Below, piece after piece: positions 24,940-30,405 of a stretch of DNA of 30,405 nt. Every line of letters begins with the position of its first letter. Position 1 is the first letter of the stretch. Under the pieces are notes generated by a model that was not told the DNA's origin, did not search any database, and worked only from the letters and a program-made list of their open reading frames with translations. Position numbers and translations under genes: made by a program. This DNA comes from Coriobacteriaceae bacterium (lineage in GTDB: Bacteria; Actinomycetota; Coriobacteriia; Anaerosomatales; D1FN1-002), in contig PNNM01000004.1 in NCBI GenBank assembly GCA_013824215.1, positions 1-30,405 of the forward strand. Reading direction: 5' to 3'.

Positions 24940-25820
24940 GCCTCGCGGCCGCATTCGACAGCGGACGCTTCGTGGTGACCTCCGAGGTCGGACCGCCCAA
25001 GGGCACCGACGTGGCGGCGATGCTCGAGACCGCCGAGGTGCTGGCCCCCCACGTCGACGCGCTCAACGTGACCGACAACCAGGCGGCCGTCATGCGCCTG
25101 TCCACGCTGGCCGCGTGCGTGCACCTGACGCAGGCCGGCCACGAGACCGTCTACCAGGTCACCTGCCGGGACCGCAACCGCCTGGCACTCCAGTCCGACC
25201 TGTTGGGCGCGGCATCCTTCGGCATCACCAACGTGCTCGCACTGACCGGCGACCACGTCCGGGTGGGCGACCACCGCGAAGCCAAGGCGGTCTTCGACCT
25301 CGAGTCGGTGCAGCTGCTGCGCGTGATCCAGACCCTGAACGCGGGCACCGACATGGCGGGCAAGGAGCTCCACGGCACGCCGGAGTTCTACGCCGGAGCG
25401 GTGGTCACTCCCGACTCGGCGCCGCTCGCGCCCCAGCTCGCCAAGTTCGAGAAGAAGGTGGCCGCGGGTGCCCGCTACTTCCAGACCCAGGCCGTCTACG
25501 ACCTCGCGTCCTTCGAGTCGTTCATGCGGTTCGCGCGGCGCTTCGAGGTCAAGGTGCTCGCGGGCATCGTCGTGCTGCGCTCGGCGCGCATGGCGTCGTT
25601 CATGAACGCGAACATCCCCGGCATCACCGTGCCCGAGGGGATCGTCGCCGAGCTGACCGCCTCCGAGGACGCCGCGAGCACGGGCGTGCAGATCGCGGCG
25701 CGCTTCATCCGCGGCGCGCGCGAGATGTGCGACGGCATCCACATCATGGCGATCGGCGCCGAGCACCTCGCCCCGCGCGTGATCGGGGAAGCGGGCCTGA
25801 CCCGGGAGGTGCCGGCATGA
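24936..25820 (+). CDS. metF: Methylenetetrahydrofolate reductase (MetF)
   Basis: This 294-residue FAD-dependent TIM-barrel enzyme reduces methylene- to methyl-tetrahydrofolate. The catalytic glutamate lies at E17 in TSEVGPPKG. NVTDNQAAVMRLS, LALTGDH, AGARYFQTQAVYD and the C-terminal GIHIMAIG are typical. It is the short bacterial form and depends on MetV for electron delivery in acetogen-type complexes. The ATG at 24936 follows GGGAGG and overlaps the metV stop by four bases. The frame is open far upstream, but that part overlaps the flavoprotein and metV genes and is not real. The next gene starts in its stop codon (ATGA). Confidence 0.93.
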   Translation: MSLAAAFDSGRFVVTSEVGPPKGTDVAAMLETAEVLAPHVDALNVTDNQAAVMRLSTLAACVHLTQAGHETVYQVTCRDRNRLALQSDLLGAASFGITNVLALTGDHVRVGDHREAKAVFDLESVQLLRVIQTLNAGTDMAGKELHGTPEFYAGAVVTPDSAPLAPQLAKFEKKVAAGARYFQTQAVYDLASFESFMRFARRFEVKVLAGIVVLRSARMASFMNANIPGITVPEGIVAELTASEDAASTGVQIAARFIRGAREMCDGIHIMAIGAEHLAPRVIGEAGLTREVPA

Positions 25821-26596
25821 AGATCGCCATCTCGGGCAAGGGCGGCGTCGGCAAGACGACCCTGTCGTCCGGGCTCGCGCGCCTCTGGGCCGAGGAAGGC
25901 CGTCGGGTGGTGGCCATCGACGCCGACCCGGACGCCAACCTCGCCATCGCGCTGGGCGCCGACGCGGCCACCGAGGCGGCGTGCGTCCCGCTCTCCCACT
26001 GGGACGACCTGATCGAGGAGCGCACCGGTGCGCGTCCGGGCGCAGGCGGCATGTTCCGCCTCAACCCGGAAGTCGCGGATGTCGTCGAGATGTGCGGCAC
26101 CGACATCGGCGGGGTGACGCTGCTGAAGATGGGCACCGTCGAGCGCGGCGGGGCGGGCTGCATGTGCGCCGAGGGCACCTTCCTGAAAGCGTTCCTGCAG
26201 CACCTGCTGGTCCAGCGCGGCGATGTCGCCATACTCGACATGGAGGCGGGCATCGAGCACCTGGGCCGCGGCACCGCCGAGGGCGTCGACGTCTTCGTCG
26301 TGGTGGTCGAGCCGGGCAGCCGCAGCGTGCACACCGCCGCGGCGGTGCACGCGCTCGCGCGGGACATCGGCGTGCGCGACGTCGTCGCGGTCGCCAACAA
26401 GGTCCGGGACGCCTCCGACGCCGAGTACCTGCGCGAAGCGCTCGGCGACATCCCGCTGCTGGGCGTGCTGCCCGAGAGCGACGGGGTGCGCCGCGCGGAC
26501 CGTGAGGGAGCAAGCCCATACGAGGCCGACCCCGCCTTCTCCGAGGCGCTGCGCGGGATCGCGCACGCGCTGGAGGAGCGGATAGGCGAGAAGTGA
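25817..26596 (+). CDS. cooC: CooC/AcsF-type nickel-insertion ATPase, copy 2
   Basis: This second 259-residue MinD/CooC-type ATPase has Walker A GKGGVGKTT (7-15), DADPDANLA (36-44) and the metal-binding C115/C117 in GGAGCMCAEG. It differs clearly from copy 1 at 14112-14888, which has GSGCYCYAN, so it is not a recent duplication. It starts in the metF stop codon (ATGA) and precedes acsE by 19 bases, well away from cooS. One copy probably serves the CODH C-cluster and the other the ACS A-cluster, but sequence alone does not say which. The inferred job is ATP-driven nickel delivery in the cytoplasm. Confidence 0.87.
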   Translation: MKIAISGKGGVGKTTLSSGLARLWAEEGRRVVAIDADPDANLAIALGADAATEAACVPLSHWDDLIEERTGARPGAGGMFRLNPEVADVVEMCGTDIGGVTLLKMGTVERGGAGCMCAEGTFLKAFLQHLLVQRGDVAILDMEAGIEHLGRGTAEGVDVFVVVVEPGSRSVHTAAAVHALARDIGVRDVVAVANKVRDASDAEYLREALGDIPLLGVLPESDGVRRADREGASPYEADPAFSEALRGIAHALEERIGEK

Positions 26597-26615
26597 GATA
26601 CGGGAGGAGCCAGAC

Positions 26616-27440
26616 ATGCTCGTTATAGGTGAGAAGGTCAACGTCATGAGCAAGAAGGTCGGCGCCGCGATGAAGGAGCGCGACGCCGGTCCCGTCCGCG
26701 ACATGGCGATCCGGCAGGTGGAAGGCGGCGCCGACGTCCTCGACGTCAACTTGGGCCCCGCCACCAAGAACGGGCCCGAGACGATGGAGTGGGTCGTCGG
26801 CGTGGTGCAGGAGGCCGTGCCGGACACGCGCCTGTGCCTCGACACCATGAACCCCGAGGCGATGGAGGCGGGCCTCAAAGTCTGCAAGCTCCAGCCGATC
26901 ATCAACTCCACCTCGGCCGAGCGCGCGCGCCTCGAGACGTTCCTGCCGCTGGCCAAGACGTACGAGACCGAGATCATCGGACTGTGCATGACCGAGAAGG
27001 GCGTCTCGCGTGACGCCTCGGAGCGCATCGAGTCGGCCAGCGTGATCATGATGGCGCTCATGGAGTACGACATCCCGCTGGACCGGCTCTACCTGGACCC
27101 GCTGCTCCTGCCGGTTTCCGTGGCGCAGCAGCAGGCGATGGAGGCCGCCGAGGCGGTCGCGATGTTCAAGCACCTCAACGACCCGCCGCTCAAGAGCGTG
27201 GTGGGCCTCTCCAACATCTACAATGGGTGCCCGGAGCACGTGAAGTCGCCGCTGGCGGCCGCCCTGCTCGCGCTGCTCATCCCTGCCGGGCTCGACGCCG
27301 CGATCATGGACCCGAACGACGATCTGCAGATGGGTGTGGCTCGATCGGCGCCGGGCCAGCTGGCCACTAACGACGTGATCGAGAAGTCGATGACCGTCTT
27401 GCGCAACGAGACGCTCTACTGCGACTCGTATCTGGACTAA
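26616..27440 (+). CDS. acsE: Methyltetrahydrofolate:corrinoid/iron-sulfur protein methyltransferase
   Basis: This 274-residue pterin-binding TIM-barrel enzyme transfers the methyl group from methyl-tetrahydrofolate to Co(I) of the corrinoid protein (AcsC/AcsD). It has DVLDVNLGPA, LCLDTMNPEAM, PIINSTSAE, YLDPLLLPVS and GLSNIYNGCP, which carries the conserved Asn near the methyl group. The length equals Moorella AcsE closely (about 262). The ATG at 26616 follows GGGAGGAG. It closes the core methyl-branch genes. The next gene begins 20 bases later and belongs to the NAD-linked redox module. Confidence 0.95.
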   Translation: MLVIGEKVNVMSKKVGAAMKERDAGPVRDMAIRQVEGGADVLDVNLGPATKNGPETMEWVVGVVQEAVPDTRLCLDTMNPEAMEAGLKVCKLQPIINSTSAERARLETFLPLAKTYETEIIGLCMTEKGVSRDASERIESASVIMMALMEYDIPLDRLYLDPLLLPVSVAQQQAMEAAEAVAMFKHLNDPPLKSVVGLSNIYNGCPEHVKSPLAAALLALLIPAGLDAAIMDPNDDLQMGVARSAPGQLATNDVIEKSMTVLRNETLYCDSYLD

Positions 27441-27459
27441 AGCTGGTCACGGAGGACGC

Positions 27460-28022
27460 ATGAGCGAGACCGAGACGCAGAAGGTCTGCTGCAAGGAGGA
27501 CCAGGGGCTCGACACCGCCGAGCTCGCGGCCGAGCTCGCGGCGATCCTCGCGCGGCACGCTGACGACCCAGGCGCGCTCATCGCCGTCCTGCAGGAGACG
27601 CAGCGGCTGGCCGGCTACCTCCCCCGCGAGGCGCTCCGCGAGATCGCGCGCGCCCGCCGCACGCCCTTGAGCCACGTCTACGGTGTCGCCACGTTCTACT
27701 CGCAGTTCCACCTGCGGCCCCGCGGCGACCGCGTCGTGCGCATCTGCCACGGCACCGCGTGCCACGTGCGGGGCGCGCCCGAGGTGACTCGCGTGGTCAC
27801 CGAGGAGCTCGGCATCAAGATCGGCGAGACCACCGACGACATGGCCTTCACGCTCGAGTCGGTGGCGTGCGTCGGCTGCTGCGGACTGGCGCCTGTCATG
27901 CTCGTCGACGGCGTCACCTACGGCCAGCTCGACGTTTCCGAGACCCGCCGCATCGCCTCGCGTCTGGCCGAGGAGGCCGCGATCGCCCGCGGCGAGGCAG
28001 CGCCGTCCGCCGAGGACGCCGA

Positions 28023-28026
<4 letters not shown>
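27460..28026 (+). CDS. NuoE-like [2Fe-2S] subunit (HydC/HylC type)
   Basis: This 188-residue thioredoxin-like ferredoxin subunit is of the NuoE/HydC family. The [2Fe-2S] ligands are C96 and C101 (ICHGTACHVRG) and C137 and C141 (CVGCCGLAP). The helical N-terminal part includes ALIAVLQETQRLAGYLP and VYGVATFYSQFHL. In Hyd/Hyl complexes it relays electrons between the NuoF-like flavoprotein and the catalytic subunit. An extra CC pair near the N-terminus (residues 10-11) is unusual and may be non-functional. The stop overlaps the next start (ATGA). The context after acsE supports a soluble NAD(P)-linked formate dehydrogenase or hydrogenase, not respiratory complex I. Confidence 0.9.
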
Positions 28027-29849
<1,823 letters not shown>

Positions 29850-29873
29850 GTCCGGCCGGACGGAAGGAGCGCC

Positions 29874-30305
29874 ATGAAGGTGCGCGACATCATGACCCCG
29901 CGGGTGGTGGCGATCGCAGGCGACGCGACGGTCGCCGAGGCGGCGCGCAAGATGCGCGACGAGAAGGTCGGCTCGGTGCTCGTGACCGAAGACGACAAGC
30001 TGCTCGGCATCATCACCGACCGCCAGATCACGCACACGGTCGTCGCGGACGGGCGTGACCCCAAGACCGTCGCCGTCCGCGAAGTCATGTTCGAGGAGTT
30101 CGTGCCGCTCGAGCCGGACATGGACCTCATAGTCGCGGTGCGGATGCAGCGCGAACTCGCCATGCGCCGCCTGCCGGTGGTGGAGAACGGCAAGCCGGTG
30201 GGCATCCTGTCGGTCTCGGACATCGCCGCGTTCGCCAAGGAGCTCATCGACTGCGTGCTGGTCGAGGGCGAGGTACGCCAGAAGCGCGCCCGGGGCTGGG
30301 AGTAG
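29874..30305 (+). CDS. CBS-pair domain protein
   Basis: This 143-residue protein is made of two CBS domains (about 1-60 and 67-128), starting MKVRDIMTPRVVAIAGDATV and with the second repeat at VREVMFEEFVPLEPDMDL. Each ends in the usual G-[IV]-[LI]-[ST] turn (LLGIITDRQI and PVGILSVSDI). CBS pairs bind adenine nucleotides or SAM and often sense energy state. There is no fused catalytic or DNA-binding domain. It has a strong GGAAGGAG ribosome site and lies 24 bases after the NuoF-like gene and 11 before the next redox gene, so it is part of that operon. A regulatory role for the complex is inference. Its ligand is unknown. Confidence 0.9.
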   Translation: MKVRDIMTPRVVAIAGDATVAEAARKMRDEKVGSVLVTEDDKLLGIITDRQITHTVVADGRDPKTVAVREVMFEEFVPLEPDMDLIVAVRMQRELAMRRLPVVENGKPVGILSVSDIAAFAKELIDCVLVEGEVRQKRARGWE

Positions 30306-30316
30306 AGGAACACCAC

Positions 30317-30405
30317 GTGAGCCACGCCACGACAGAAGCGACCCTCACGCTGACCATCGACGGCCGGCAGGTCTCGGCGCGCCCGGGCATGACCGTGCTC
30401 GAGGT
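30317..30405 (+). CDS. Start of a [2Fe-2S]-domain redox protein (formate dehydrogenase alpha, NuoG-like or [FeFe]-hydrogenase), truncated by window edge
   Basis: Only the first 29 complete codons are inside the window. The GTG start at 30317 gives MSHATTEATLTLTIDGRQVS followed by ARPGMTVLE. This is the usual opening of the plant-type [2Fe-2S] domain at the N-terminus of NuoG, HydA and soluble NAD-linked FdhA proteins. AGAGGA lies upstream. With the NuoE- and NuoF-like genes just before it, the catalytic subunit of the complex is expected here. A formate dehydrogenase would complete the methyl branch by making formate from CO2, but [FeFe]-hydrogenase is equally compatible with these few residues. 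Confidence 0.7.
   Translation, partial: MSHATTEATLTLTIDGRQVSARPGMTVLE

Overview
The window is high-GC bacterial chromosome. Gene order and protein types suggest an anaerobic actinomycete (Actinomycetota, probably Coriobacteriia-like) that carries the Wood-Ljungdahl (reductive acetyl-CoA) pathway. The minus-strand run prfA-prmC-tsaC-rpiB-glyA-upp-dCMP deaminase-wecA leading toward atpI is the order I associate with actinobacteria. The lineage call is inference, because no rRNA or other phylogenetic marker gene is present.

Layout. (1) Positions 1-227, minus: the broken or start-less front of what looks like ATP synthase subunit I. (2) Positions 228-3548: an insert between wecA and atpI. It holds an AbiEi/AbiEii toxin-antitoxin pair (minus), a tRNA-Ser-like 3' fragment, an 11-bp inverted repeat and a DUF4143 AAA ATPase (plus). 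(3) Positions 3565-10135, minus: a compact housekeeping operon for translation termination, tRNA modification, one-carbon and pentose metabolism, pyrimidine salvage and cell-envelope lipid-linked sugar synthesis. (4) Positions 10136-10454: a divergent intergenic region. (5) Positions 10455-30405, plus: an uninterrupted run of about 20 kb of acetyl-CoA pathway genes with gaps under 40 bases and many overlapping start/stop codons.

How the plus-strand genes work together. Fhs, FolD and MetF/MetV take formate to methyl-tetrahydrofolate. AcsE passes the methyl group to the corrinoid iron-sulfur protein (AcsC/AcsD). CooS reduces CO2 to CO. AcsB joins methyl, CO and CoA. Two CooC/AcsF-type ATPases probably load nickel, and an ASKHA ferredoxin-like ATPase probably re-reduces inactivated corrinoid protein. 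A fused flavin/iron-sulfur protein next to metV probably feeds electrons to methylene-tetrahydrofolate reductase. The last genes (NuoE-like, NuoF-like, a CBS-pair protein and the start of a [2Fe-2S]-domain protein) look like an NAD(P)-linked, possibly electron-bifurcating module for a formate dehydrogenase or [FeFe]-hydrogenase whose catalytic gene runs off the right edge.

Most notable points: the GltD-like/ferredoxin/MvhD-like fusion beside metVF; the CBS protein inside the HylCB-type operon; and the toxin-antitoxin insert, which carries a tRNA-Ser remnant and appears to have removed the start of atpI. No CRISPR array, rRNA, intact tRNA or insertion sequence was seen.
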